Shown: positions 8,073-15,010 of the stretch, piece by piece | How the letters are laid out: each line of letters begins with the position of its first letter | How positions within the stretch are numbered: the stretch's first letter is position 1 | Assembly (NCBI RefSeq): GCF_001039005.1 | Contig: NZ_LDWR01000027.1 | Location: 1 to 64,000 of the forward strand | Direction: 5' to 3' | DNA from: Burkholderia cepacia | GTDB taxonomy: Bacteria > Pseudomonadota > Gammaproteobacteria > Burkholderiales > Burkholderiaceae | DNA: 64,000 nucleotides | Position numbers and translations under genes: made by a program | The notes under the pieces: generated by a model | What the model was told of the DNA's origin: nothing | Seen by the model: the letters and a program-made list of their open reading frames with translations, nothing else | The model's database searches: none

Positions 8073-9122
8073 ATGGAAGCGATTTTTCAGGTTGTCGCGA
8101 ACGGCTCGGACGTGACGAAGGTTATTCAGGATCGCGTGCTGGAGATCCGGGCCATCGACAAACCCGGTCTAGACGCAGACGAGTGCACGATCACGCTCGA
8201 CGATCGCGACGGCCGCATCGAATTCCCGCCGAAGGGCGCGACGTTGAAGGTGTCAATCGGATGGGACGGGCAGGGGCTGTCGATGCTCGGCGAGTACGCC
8301 GTCGACGAGGTCGGACTGCGCGGGCCGCCGGCCAGCGTCGTGATCCGGGGGAAGCCTGCGAACATGCGCGCGACGTCGAAAACGCAGCGGTACGGGAGCT
8401 GGTCGAACGCGAAGCTGGCCGACATCGTCGGCGACGTCGCGCGTCGCAATAAGTGGGCGGCCGCGTGCGACGTCGACGTCGTCGTGCCGCGTATCGATCA
8501 GTTCGGCGAGAGCGATCTGCACTTCATCACGCGCGTGGCTCGCCAGTACGGAGCGACGGCGACGGTCAAGGCCGGCAAGCTGATCGTCCTGCCGCGCGGC
8601 GGCGGCAAGAGTGCGAGCGGCAAGCCGCTGCCGGTCGTGACGCTTACGCCCGGCGATCTGCTCGACTATGACATCAACTTCCCGGACCGTGCGAGCTTCG
8701 CGGCCGTTCGCACGAAGGTGCACGATCGCAAGTCAGGGAAGAAGATCGATCTGACGATCCCAAATCCGGATGCGCCGCCAGGTGCGTCCGCGGTGCATAC
8801 CGAACGCCATGCGTTCGCCAGTCCGGAAGCCGCAAAGGCCGGTGCGACGTCGCGAATGGCGACGCTCAACCGGCACACGTCGGCGAGCCGGCTCACGATG
8901 CGCGGCCGCGCAGATCTGTCGGCAGAGAAGACGATAGCGCTGAAGGGGTTCAAGAAGGGCGTGGACGGCGATTTTCTGATCGAGTCGGTCGAACACACCT
9001 ACGCGTCGCGCGGGTGGATCTCGGTCGTTACGTTGAACGGAGGGAACAAGGGGAAAGCGAGGGTGGGGCACAAGAAGAAGTCGGGCAAGAAAATCAATCT
9101 GGTGGTGCCGGCGCCGCAGTAA
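8073..9122 (+). CDS. Phage late control / tail hub protein gpD
   Basis: This 349-residue protein forms part of the baseplate hub (the gp27/VgrG-N-like fold). Recognisable parts are the N-terminal FQVVANGSDVTKVIQDRVLEI, the LSMLGEYAVDEVGLRGPP strand region, and the ESDLHFITRVARQYGATATVKAGKLIV motif at about residues 145-175. The Lys-rich C-terminus is typical of Burkholderia homologues. The start follows GTGAGGGGCG. In P2 the activator ogr follows D; no ogr-type zinc-finger gene is present here. Confidence 0.9.
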   Translation: MEAIFQVVANGSDVTKVIQDRVLEIRAIDKPGLDADECTITLDDRDGRIEFPPKGATLKVSIGWDGQGLSMLGEYAVDEVGLRGPPASVVIRGKPANMRATSKTQRYGSWSNAKLADIVGDVARRNKWAAACDVDVVVPRIDQFGESDLHFITRVARQYGATATVKAGKLIVLPRGGGKSASGKPLPVVTLTPGDLLDYDINFPDRASFAAVRTKVHDRKSGKKIDLTIPNPDAPPGASAVHTERHAFASPEAAKAGATSRMATLNRHTSASRLTMRGRADLSAEKTIALKGFKKGVDGDFLIESVEHTYASRGWISVVTLNGGNKGKARVGHKKKSGKKINLVVPAPQ

Positions 9123-9144
9123 CGCGTCACGCACTGTATTTGCA

Positions 9145-9177
9145 GGCCGCTCACGGGCAACCGGAGCGGCCTTTCTT
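9145..9177 (+). terminator. Intrinsic terminator after gpD
   Basis: The stem GGCCGCTC/GAGCGGCC with an 11-base loop is followed by TTTCTTTTT. It separates the tail operon from the lysis cassette. Confidence 0.8.
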
Positions 9178-9199
9178 TTTATCGGGCTAAGGGGAACCG

Positions 9200-9493
9200 A
9201 TGCAAGACCACGAAAAGACGATTCTGGAGCTGATCATCATGGGCGGATTGATCGGCATCGCGAAGGTGTTGGTCGGTAGCGAGCCGTTGTCGTTTCGGCT
9301 GGTTGTCGGTCGCGCCGTTCTGGGGTCCGCGACATCAATGGTCGCGGGCATCGCACTGCTGCAGATCCCGGATCTGCCGCCGATCGCGCTGCTCGGCCTC
9401 GGGAGCGCGCTCGGCATCGTTGGGTCGCAGTACCTTGAGGTGCTGCTGCGTAGTAAAGCAAAGCAACTTTTTGGAGGTAGCAAGAATGGGTAA
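9200..9493 (+). CDS. Putative holin
   Basis: This 97-residue protein has two or three hydrophobic segments (about residues 10-26, 36-55 and 60-78) and a short basic C-terminus (RSKAKQLFGGSKNG). That architecture, and its location just upstream of and overlapping a signal-less lysozyme, fit a holin that permeabilises the inner membrane and releases the lysozyme. The start follows AAGGGGAACC. Sequence alone does not fix the holin class. Confidence 0.7.
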   Translation: MQDHEKTILELIIMGGLIGIAKVLVGSEPLSFRLVVGRAVLGSATSMVAGIALLQIPDLPPIALLGLGSALGIVGSQYLEVLLRSKAKQLFGGSKNG

Positions 9494-9905
9494 CTACGAC
9501 GCGTTGAAGCTGAAAGCCGAACTGACGCGCGACGAAGATCGGCGGTATCGGATCTATACCGATACCGTTGGCAAAGTGTCGGGAGGCATTGGCCGCAACC
9601 TGACCGACAAGGGGTTCCGCGATAACGAGATCGATCTGATGTACCAGAACGACATCGCGGAAACCGAGGCGTGGCTTGATCGCAATCTGTCGTGGTGGCG
9701 GTCCCTCGACCCGGTCCGTCAGCGCGTGCTGATGAACATGGCGTTCAACATGCAAGGGAAGCTGCTCGGGTTTCGTAACTTCCTCGGCGCAGCGCAACGC
9801 AGCGACTGGAGCACGGCTGCGGCTGAAATGCTCGACAGCCTGTGGGCGCGACAGGTCGGGGATCGAGCGAAGCGACTCGCATCAATGATGAGGAGCGGGG
9901 CATGA
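9486..9905 (+). CDS. Endolysin, T4-type lysozyme (GH24)
   Basis: This 139-residue muramidase cleaves peptidoglycan at the end of the lytic cycle. The catalytic triad of T4 lysozyme (Glu11, Asp20, Thr26) aligns with Glu17, Asp26 and Ser32, so the third position is Ser rather than Thr. The GGIGRNLTD motif follows. There is no signal peptide, so export depends on the holin. The ATG at 9486 follows TTTTTGGAGGTAG and overlaps the holin gene by 8 bases; the longer frame from 9303 is a shadow upstream of this point. Confidence 0.92.
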   Translation: MGNYDALKLKAELTRDEDRRYRIYTDTVGKVSGGIGRNLTDKGFRDNEIDLMYQNDIAETEAWLDRNLSWWRSLDPVRQRVLMNMAFNMQGKLLGFRNFLGAAQRSDWSTAAAEMLDSLWARQVGDRAKRLASMMRSGA

Positions 9906-10396
9906 CCTGGCTCGATCCTCGTATCTGGCTCGCGGTCATCGTCGCAATTTTCGTTGGCGCTGCCACTGGCTATTCGAAGGGGCACCGTGACGCCGACCGG
10001 TCCGCGAGAGTCGCGGATCAGGCACGGCAGATCGATGACCTGAAGACCGAGCGTAACGAAATTCGCCGCCGGTTGGCGGCACAACAGGAGATCGCAACTG
10101 ATGCTGCGAAAGAACGTGATCAGGCACGCGCTGATGCTGCTGTTGCCGATGGTGCTGCTGACGGCCTGCGCAGGCAGGTCGTCGCACTCGTTGCAGACGT
10201 CCGGCGTGCCGGTGCTTCGGCCGGAAGCGCGTCAGCCGTCGATGCCCTCGATTTGCTTGCCGACTTGTTCGGCCGGGCTGACGAGCGCGCGGGAGAGCTG
10301 GCGAAGATCGCTGACGAGCGCGGTATCGCCGGCCAGCAGTGCGAACGCAGTTACGACGCGTTGATCGGCGACGCACAAACCAATCTGCCGCAGTAA
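9902..10396 (+). CDS. Spanin inner-membrane subunit Rz (DUF2514-like)
   Basis: This 164-residue protein has one N-terminal membrane anchor (WLAVIVAIFVGAATGYSKG) and a long Ala/Arg/Asp coiled coil, the form of an i-spanin that spans the periplasm and fuses inner and outer membranes. Its start overlaps the lysozyme stop (ATGA) and follows GAGGAGCGGGGC. The Rz1 gene is nested inside it in another frame. The 10397-10564 gap downstream holds one stem-loop and no gene. Confidence 0.85.
   Translation: MTWLDPRIWLAVIVAIFVGAATGYSKGHRDADRSARVADQARQIDDLKTERNEIRRRLAAQQEIATDAAKERDQARADAAVADGAADGLRRQVVALVADVRRAGASAGSASAVDALDLLADLFGRADERAGELAKIADERGIAGQQCERSYDALIGDAQTNLPQ
10101..10364 (+). CDS. Spanin outer-membrane lipoprotein Rz1, embedded in Rz
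   Basis: This 87-residue protein lies wholly within Rz in a different frame. It has a basic N-terminus, a hydrophobic segment and a lipobox LLTAC with the lipidated Cys at residue 23, followed by a Pro/Ser-rich mature region. That is the classic o-spanin architecture, and nesting inside Rz is well known in lambda-type cassettes. The mature lipoprotein would be about 65 residues. Confidence 0.82.
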   Translation: MLRKNVIRHALMLLLPMVLLTACAGRSSHSLQTSGVPVLRPEARQPSMPSICLPTCSAGLTSARESWRRSLTSAVSPASSANAVTTR

Positions 10397-10405
10397 CGCG
10401 GCAAT

Positions 10406-10423
10406 CGAAGCCTCGCGGCTTCG
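10406..10423 (+). other. Stem-loop in the Rz-dam intergenic region
   Basis: The perfect stem CGAAGCC/GGCTTCG with loop TCGC lies 10 bases after the Rz stop. It lacks a T-tract, so it is either a weak terminator or a 3'-end stabiliser. The rest of 10397-10564 holds the palindrome CCTACGTAGG near 10514 and no obvious gene. Confidence 0.4.
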
Positions 10424-10564
10424 AGAGAAACAGGGCGACCGGGAAAATGTTCGAGCATTGTCCCCGGCCGCCTTTCCACTGCTTGTGCCAGTGAATCAGC
10501 CAAGGCCCTGCTTACCTACGTAGGCGGGCCGGATTCTACACCAAGTTTAAAAACGGCTTTCACA

Positions 10565-11350
10565 ATGGCAAATCCCATCATTCCTTGGATCGGCGGAAAG
10601 CGCCGTCTGGCAGACCATCTTATTCCGCGTTTCCCGGCGCACGACTGCTATGTCGAAGTGTTCGCGGGCGGGGCCGCACTGTACTTCATGCGTCCGCCGG
10701 CAAAGGTCGAGGTAGTCAACGATATCAACGGAGAACTGATCAACCTATACCGTGTCGTGCAGCATCACGTCGACGAGTTTGTGCGCCAGTTCAATTGGGC
10801 GTTTACGAGTCGCGAGCTGTTCGCCTGGTTGAAACAAACGATCCCGGAAACGCTCACCGATATCCAGCGTGCTGCACGTTTCTACTACCTGCAGAAAAGT
10901 TGCTTTGGCGGGAAGCTCGAAGGGCAGACATTCGGCTCAAAGACGTTGGCCCCGCCGGGATTGAATCCCATTCGTCTCAAAGAGGAGCTGTCTACGGCGC
11001 ATCAGCGGCTGGCGAACGCCTTCATCGAGCGCTTGGATTGGGCGGCCTGTATCGACCGATACGACCGACCGCATACGCTGTTCTATCTCGATCCGCCGTA
11101 TCACGGGACGCAGGGGTATGGCGTGCCGTTTCCGTTTGCCGAGTACGAGAAGATGGCCGAGCGACTGCGCCGTCTCAAGGGGCGCGCGATTGTGAGCCTC
11201 AACGATCACCCTGACATCCGGCGCGTGTTCGATGGGTTCTACATCGAGACCGTGCCGATCCAGTACACGGTCGGGGTTGAAGCCGTCGACCGGAACGAGC
11301 TGATCATTTTCAGTTGGGACGACGCGGCGCAGCCTGTGGGACTGTTCTAA
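10565..11350 (+). CDS. DNA adenine methylase (D12 class, Dam-like)
   Basis: This 261-residue protein transfers a methyl group from SAM to N6 of adenine. Motif I (FAGGAALYF, residues about 33-41) and the catalytic DPPY (about 176-179) are intact, and PIIPWIGGKRRL is the usual D12 N-terminus. In a phage it probably protects DNA from restriction or alters regulation; the target site cannot be read from sequence. It is the last plus-strand gene before the convergent toxin module. Confidence 0.9.
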   Translation: MANPIIPWIGGKRRLADHLIPRFPAHDCYVEVFAGGAALYFMRPPAKVEVVNDINGELINLYRVVQHHVDEFVRQFNWAFTSRELFAWLKQTIPETLTDIQRAARFYYLQKSCFGGKLEGQTFGSKTLAPPGLNPIRLKEELSTAHQRLANAFIERLDWAACIDRYDRPHTLFYLDPPYHGTQGYGVPFPFAEYEKMAERLRRLKGRAIVSLNDHPDIRRVFDGFYIETVPIQYTVGVEAVDRNELIIFSWDDAAQPVGLF

Positions 11351-11356
11351 TCGACG

Positions 11357-11384
11357 ATGCCGGCGCGGACTATCGCGCCGGCAT
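11357..11384. terminator. Perfect 11-base stem-loop between convergent dam and imm52
   Basis: ATGCCGGCGCG pairs exactly with CGCGCCGGCAT around a 6-base loop. It lies between the ends of two convergent genes and could stop transcription from both sides, although neither arm is followed by a T-run. Confidence 0.5.
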
Positions 11385-11389
11385 AGCGC

Positions 11390-12100
11390 TTACAGATCCT
11401 TGAAGGCGGGGAGGAGGTCTTGCTCGACGAGTCGGATCTCGATCCGGTTTGCCGTCTCGATGTGCTCGGGGTTCTTCATCGAGAAAGGAGCGTCTGTCGT
11501 GCTGACGATGATGGTGCCGGTCTGCAGTTTTCCTGCCTCCGGAACCGGGATGAGATCGCGGGCTTCTGGCACTTGCTGTTGCGTGATGACCGTTGGCAAA
11601 TAGATCATCCAGCCGACTCCCGGCTTGTCGTCGAATACCTGCTTAGTGACGTAGCTCCTTGGTGAGACGGAAACGTAAGCAGGGTTGAATGCGGCGACCG
11701 TGGCTTTCACAATTTGCTGAACTGATGCAGCGTTTGTGAGCACCGTATCGTCCGAAATTTTTGCATCGAATGAGTTCGGGCCGACATTCTCACCGACATG
11801 GCACGCAAGAGACGCGCCTTGCCCCTTGTTCTGATTCCCATTCCACAGCGCAACGAACGTGAGCGACGGATCGGCTGAAAACTCTTGCTTTAGGACGGCG
11901 AGGAGGGCAGTCGACGGTTTGCCGTCTTCGAATGCCGGGTAGAGGAGTGCTTCGTCTACGCTCTCACCTTGGGCAAACCATGTCCCTAGGTTGGGTTCGA
12001 TTGCACCCATCGTGGACGTGACCAAGTGTATGCGCGACAGGATCTGTTCGAAGTCTGTCGGAGCAAGTGACGTGTCTCTGAACTGAAGGCTGAAGTCCAT
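11390..12100 (-). CDS. Imm52-family immunity protein
   Basis: This 236-residue soluble protein has the features of immunity family Imm52: an early LSRIHLVTSTMGAIEPNLGTWFAQG block, EALLYPAF, a LWNGNQNKGQGAS loop and a Tyr/Pro-rich middle. Imm52 proteins are typically encoded next to Tox-REase-5 toxins, and such a gene lies 12 bases upstream in the same operon. There is no signal peptide, so it would neutralise a cytoplasmic nuclease. Inhibition of the neighbouring toxin is inferred from family and position. Confidence 0.75.
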   Translation of the reverse strand: MDFSLQFRDTSLAPTDFEQILSRIHLVTSTMGAIEPNLGTWFAQGESVDEALLYPAFEDGKPSTALLAVLKQEFSADPSLTFVALWNGNQNKGQGASLACHVGENVGPNSFDAKISDDTVLTNAASVQQIVKATVAAFNPAYVSVSPRSYVTKQVFDDKPGVGWMIYLPTVITQQQVPEARDLIPVPEAGKLQTGTIIVSTTDAPFSMKNPEHIETANRIEIRLVEQDLLPAFKDL

Positions 12101-12112
12101 CTTGATCTCGGA

Positions 12113-12727
12113 TTACGGTTGTACGACGGAAAGGACCGAGTTTCGCATCAACTCTTTGAGCAGGTATTCTCGCGGCTCTGGTTCTTCAAAGTACCACTTC
12201 AATCGCGTTGGTGGGAACGGCTTGATCGCGTTGGCCTGTCGCGAAATGTCTGAGATGGTCGTTGGCCAGCCTTTGAACCAATCAGCAGGTTCAAGTTCGC
12301 CGTCGTCATCGCGCTGAAGGAAGCTGGCATAGCGTGACTTGGCTTCTTGGAGCATGCAGTCTGCCGGCAGAAAGCCGTCGAAATAAACGCCTGCGAACAA
12401 CCATTCTTCGTTCCATCCGCCCTCGTTGCTGTACGGCCGTCCCGTGATCCGGCCTTGATACTCGCGAGAGTGGTTGGACATATGGTGCCTCTTGTTCTCA
12501 GCCTTGCCGGTTTCCTCCGGAGGGCACTTCTTACACTTTTCGCCGGTCCGCGGCACTGCCTTGGCGTCGGTCTTTGCCTTGCTTTCGTCCTTCGGCGTGT
12601 CACTAGACAGGCTCGCTGTCCCCGCCAGTCCGACCCCGCCCAACAAGGCGGCGCCAGCTCGCGCCAAGACCGGTCCAAGCTCCGCCAATACCCCCTCCAG
12701 TAGTGGAAGTGCTGCTGCCATTCTCAA
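12113..12727 (-). CDS. Tox-REase-5 nuclease toxin (T6SS-type effector)
   Basis: This 204-residue protein has an N-terminal hydrophobic Ala/Gly/Leu helix region (residues about 3-42), a linker with CKKCPPE, and a C-terminal Tox-REase-5 domain with REYQGRITGRPY, EEWLF, YFDGFLPADCMLQEAKSRY. The Asp and Glu-x-Lys residues of the latter fit a restriction-endonuclease-fold active site. It should cut nucleic acid in competitor cells. The N-terminus overlaps the preceding gene by 125 bases in another frame. Immunity (Imm52) follows, and PAAR and DUF4123 genes precede it. Confidence 0.78.
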   Translation of the reverse strand: MRMAAALPLLEGVLAELGPVLARAGAALLGGVGLAGTASLSSDTPKDESKAKTDAKAVPRTGEKCKKCPPEETGKAENKRHHMSNHSREYQGRITGRPYSNEGGWNEEWLFAGVYFDGFLPADCMLQEAKSRYASFLQRDDDGELEPADWFKGWPTTISDISRQANAIKPFPPTRLKWYFEEPEPREYLLKELMRNSVLSVVQP

Positions 12728-13076
12728 GTCCCCCGTTGTATTCCGGATGTTCGACGCGCCACTTTATGACGCGAAAGTAATCGTGAAACCGTTCGTCTGG
12801 TGATCGGCCGGGCCGCGTGAGCCACGCTCGCGTGGCTGGCTTCGTGTAGAAGCTCGGTGCGTACGCTTCGATTCGCAGAAACGCCTCGACGTTTTCGTCC
12901 GATTGGATGCCGATCTGTCGGGCCGCGACATAAGCATTCCGGAGTCGCATGGGCAGCGTGCTGTCATCGGCAAGTTTCGGATCGGCTTTGACGAGATCCT
13001 GTCTGACGCGCTCGACGTATCCGCGCGCGTCGATCTCGGCAAGGCCGGCGACCTGTTCGCTTGTCAGCTCAAGCAT
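12603..13076 (-). CDS. Unknown protein in T6SS effector module
   Basis: I do not recognise this 157-residue protein. Residues 1-95 are predominantly helical (LTSEQVAGLAEIDARGYVERVRQDL..., VAARQIGIQSDENVEAFLRIEAYAPSFY), a layout common in small proteins between DUF4123 and effector genes. A helix-rich HDYFRVIKWRVEHPEYNGG follows. The last ~40 residues are Gly/Ser/Arg-rich and coincide with the overlap with the toxin start, so they look overprinted. It overlaps the DUF4123 stop by 8 bases. A second adaptor or loading factor is a plausible role, inferred from context only. Confidence 0.6.
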   Translation of the reverse strand: MLELTSEQVAGLAEIDARGYVERVRQDLVKADPKLADDSTLPMRLRNAYVAARQIGIQSDENVEAFLRIEAYAPSFYTKPATRAWLTRPGRSPDERFHDYFRVIKWRVEHPEYNGGLENGSSTSTTGGGIGGAWTGLGASWRRLVGRGRTGGDSEPV

Positions 13077-13572
13077 GCGGGTGTACTCCCTTCAGTGTTC
13101 CATTCACTTCGACGAGCCAGTCAAATGTCGAGACGAAGAACTGCATGCGCTGCGTGAATTCCATCAGCGACGCCATGTCGGCCATGATGCGGGCATCGTA
13201 GAAGCGGAGCAGGGCCGTGCTTCCGTCCGGCAAGCGTACGTCGAGGCGGCTGCGCAGCTCGTCAGCGAGTGATTCGATCGGATATGCGCTGATCAGCCAG
13301 GACACGCCGGTGGAGCTGCTGGCCATTGTGGAGAGAGTTCGCCGGATATTGCTAGCTGCAGCCTCGTAGGGAAAAAGCCACGGTCCAGCGTCGGCGAGTG
13401 ACGCGTCCTGCGTGCCGTCGAATACAGCTATGGCCGACCGAGATCGTCGAGGGGCTGCCCCATTGGTTGTGTTCGCGTAAAGCAGGCCGTCGACAAGCGC
13501 ATAGAGATGCACCTGCATGGTCAACTGCTGTTGCCGCTTGAAGAAGAAAGCTTCGATCGAATTTTCGGTCAT
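13069..13572 (-). CDS. DUF4123 domain T6SS effector chaperone (Tap/TEC-like)
   Basis: This 167-residue protein matches the DUF4123 layout: LYALVDGLLYA near the start, DGTQDASLADAGPWLFPYE in the middle, and the LRFYDARIMADMASLM block near residues 120-135. DUF4123 proteins load specific effectors onto VgrG/PAAR spikes. It sits 3 bases after the PAAR gene and before the unknown gene and toxin, the usual order for such modules. Confidence 0.8.
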   Translation of the reverse strand: MTENSIEAFFFKRQQQLTMQVHLYALVDGLLYANTTNGAAPRRSRSAIAVFDGTQDASLADAGPWLFPYEAAASNIRRTLSTMASSSTGVSWLISAYPIESLADELRSRLDVRLPDGSTALLRFYDARIMADMASLMEFTQRMQFFVSTFDWLVEVNGTLKGVHPHA

Positions 13573-13575
13573 GTC

Positions 13576-13983
13576 CTACCCGCGCGCGATCATCGTCGCG
13601 GCGTTCTCGGCCGCAGCTTTCAGACATTCGAGACAGAGCGTCGGCGAGGGGGCGAGCGCTGCTGCAGCGGCTGCGGCTGCGCCGCCAGTCGTTGCTTCGC
13701 CAGACCCGACGTCGTCGAGCGTGGCAGACGACTGCGATGCGATCAGTGTCGCCCCGCACGCGGTCTTCATGCCCTCGATGGCGGTTTCGCGCCCGTCAAA
13801 GGTGTGTGGATACCGCCGCCCCGTCGCGGGCAGGATCGGAAAGACTCCCTTGCATTGCGGGCAAAGTACCTTGTGCCCGACGCCGGCAATGGGTTTCCCG
13901 TCAATGGTCGCGGTCGCGCTGCCCTCCAGCACGCGGCCGCCATGCGTCGTCGTGTCGCCGACGCAGATCATGGCTCGGGCCAT
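13576..13983 (-). CDS. PAAR domain spike-tip protein
   Basis: This 135-residue protein has an N-terminal PAAR domain (ICVGDTTTHGGRVLEGSATATIDGKPIAGVGHKVLC, ~residues 6-42) with CPQC and further Cys/His that may bind zinc. An Ala-rich stretch and a CLEC-containing helix follow. PAAR proteins sharpen T6SS spikes and carry effectors. It is the first gene of the five-gene minus-strand module; the start follows GAGAGAAC. A TTGACA element on the minus strand near 14072-14077 could be its -35 box, but no good -10 follows. Confidence 0.85.
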   Translation of the reverse strand: MARAMICVGDTTTHGGRVLEGSATATIDGKPIAGVGHKVLCPQCKGVFPILPATGRRYPHTFDGRETAIEGMKTACGATLIASQSSATLDDVGSGEATTGGAAAAAAAALAPSPTLCLECLKAAAENAATMIARG

Positions 13984-14073
13984 ATGTTCTCTCGTAGGTG
14001 TGGTTTTCGTATGAATTTACCATTTCCGGGGGAGAGGCCGGCCCTTGGCTATCTCGCATTCAGTCAACTATTG

Positions 14074-14700
14074 TCAATCGAAGCGAGCGCCGTCGATCAT
14101 GCGGCGGAGCTGGTCAAGTGCGAACAAGTCGGGCGAGCCGTTCTTCTTCGATTCCAGCTCGGCGGCACAGACCATTTTTTCCATTAGCCGCAGTGTTCGG
14201 CGCACATGCACGACTTCCAACACGAAGCGCTGCTCTAGAGTCAGCGATCGATTTTTCTTGAAATTGGCCGCGCTCCACGCGTCGCGCAATTCGGACCATG
14301 TCAGGCGCTGGAACTCAGGCAACTTTGTTGCCTTGTCGGAACCGGGATCTGGTTCGCCAGGGACGTCGTGGAGCCTGCATTTCATTGCTTCACGTGCGCG
14401 CCACTCGTCGGAGAAGGGCGCGACGGGCGCACGTGGGTTGCCCATTCGGCCGGCACGCGTGATCTCCCTGTCGATCATGTTCGACAAGCGGCGCAGCGGC
14501 GCTGCGTACTTCAACTCGTCGGCCCGGTCGAGGTACGCGATCATACGAGTGGCGTCGCCGGTAAGGGAACTCATCTCGGTCAGCGAAATCCGCAGGTGTA
14601 GCACCTCTAGAATCAGCCGATGAACCTCGGCGTATGTGCACGTGTTCCACCATTCCGACATGGCGTCGAACCGAGGCGGGTCAAATGGGGGCAATATCAT
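14074..14700 (-). CDS. Unknown protein under LexA (SOS) control
   Basis: I do not recognise this 208-residue protein. It is soluble and largely helical, with Leu-rich helices near residues 20-75 and 150-190, a Pro-rich loop in the middle and no signal peptide or clear motif. The ATG at 14700 is chosen because the promoter (14760-14732) and LexA box (14731-14716) lie just upstream; a TTG at 14760 would be inside the -35 element. Tight SOS control suggests a role in induction of the element or in the damage response, comparable in logic to the LexA-controlled Tum antirepressor of phage 186. There is no sequence evidence for that function. Confidence 0.65.
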   Translation of the reverse strand: MILPPFDPPRFDAMSEWWNTCTYAEVHRLILEVLHLRISLTEMSSLTGDATRMIAYLDRADELKYAAPLRRLSNMIDREITRAGRMGNPRAPVAPFSDEWRAREAMKCRLHDVPGEPDPGSDKATKLPEFQRLTWSELRDAWSAANFKKNRSLTLEQRFVLEVVHVRRTLRLMEKMVCAAELESKKNGSPDLFALDQLRRMIDGARFD

Positions 14701-14715
14701 GATGCGCGCGAAGCA

Positions 14716-14731
14716 CTGTATGAATATACAG
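14716..14731. promoter_or_regulatory. LexA binding site (SOS box)
   Basis: CTGTATGAATATACAG is a near-perfect palindrome with the CTGT-N8-ACAG core of the proteobacterial SOS box. It covers the expected transcription start of the 14700-14074 gene, so LexA bound here would block the promoter until DNA damage. Confidence 0.8.
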
Positions 14732-14760
14732 TTTATCGCGCGGTAAGATGGAGCCGTCAA
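14732..14760 (-). promoter_or_regulatory. Sigma-70 promoter of the SOS-controlled gene
   Basis: On the minus strand TTGACG (14760-14755) is followed by a 17-base spacer and GATAAA (14737-14732). The -35 box has 5/6 and the -10 box 4/6 matches to consensus with optimal spacing. It abuts the LexA box. Confidence 0.7.
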
Positions 14761-15010
14761 GTCTCAAAAATGGGGGCGGGCAGTGTGTGATCCGCTTTAG
14801 GAATTCTGGACCAATCCGAGTGCGAGTTTTGCGGCAAACTTGACCCTGAACCAGGCAGGTCAGTTCGGCAAGTTGGTGATGATCATGAGTGACAGCTACC
14901 GGCCATGAGTGGATGATCACATCATCCTGTGATTCCAAGTATGTCGTGTATTTCTCCGGTGTTGTAGCCGGTTTCAGCTAGAATGCTGCCGCCCGCATAC
15001 CCTCGACATC
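14761..15010. other. Intergenic stretch without a convincing gene
   Basis: Together with the promoter region, 14701-15010 has no supported gene. The 14760-14935 segment reads like a decayed mobile-element end (short Arg/His-rich open frames, no start signals), but no insertion sequence could be identified. A 5' leader for the DUF2946 gene begins near 14950. Confidence 0.4.

Noticed and set aside
13507..14187. 226-residue plus-strand frame across the PAAR region
   Set aside because: It is antisense to the PAAR and SOS-controlled genes and contains no recognisable motif.
14681..14938. 85-residue minus-strand frame, considered as a transposase remnant
   Set aside because: It would run through the promoter and LexA box of the adjacent gene, and no IS family could be recognised.
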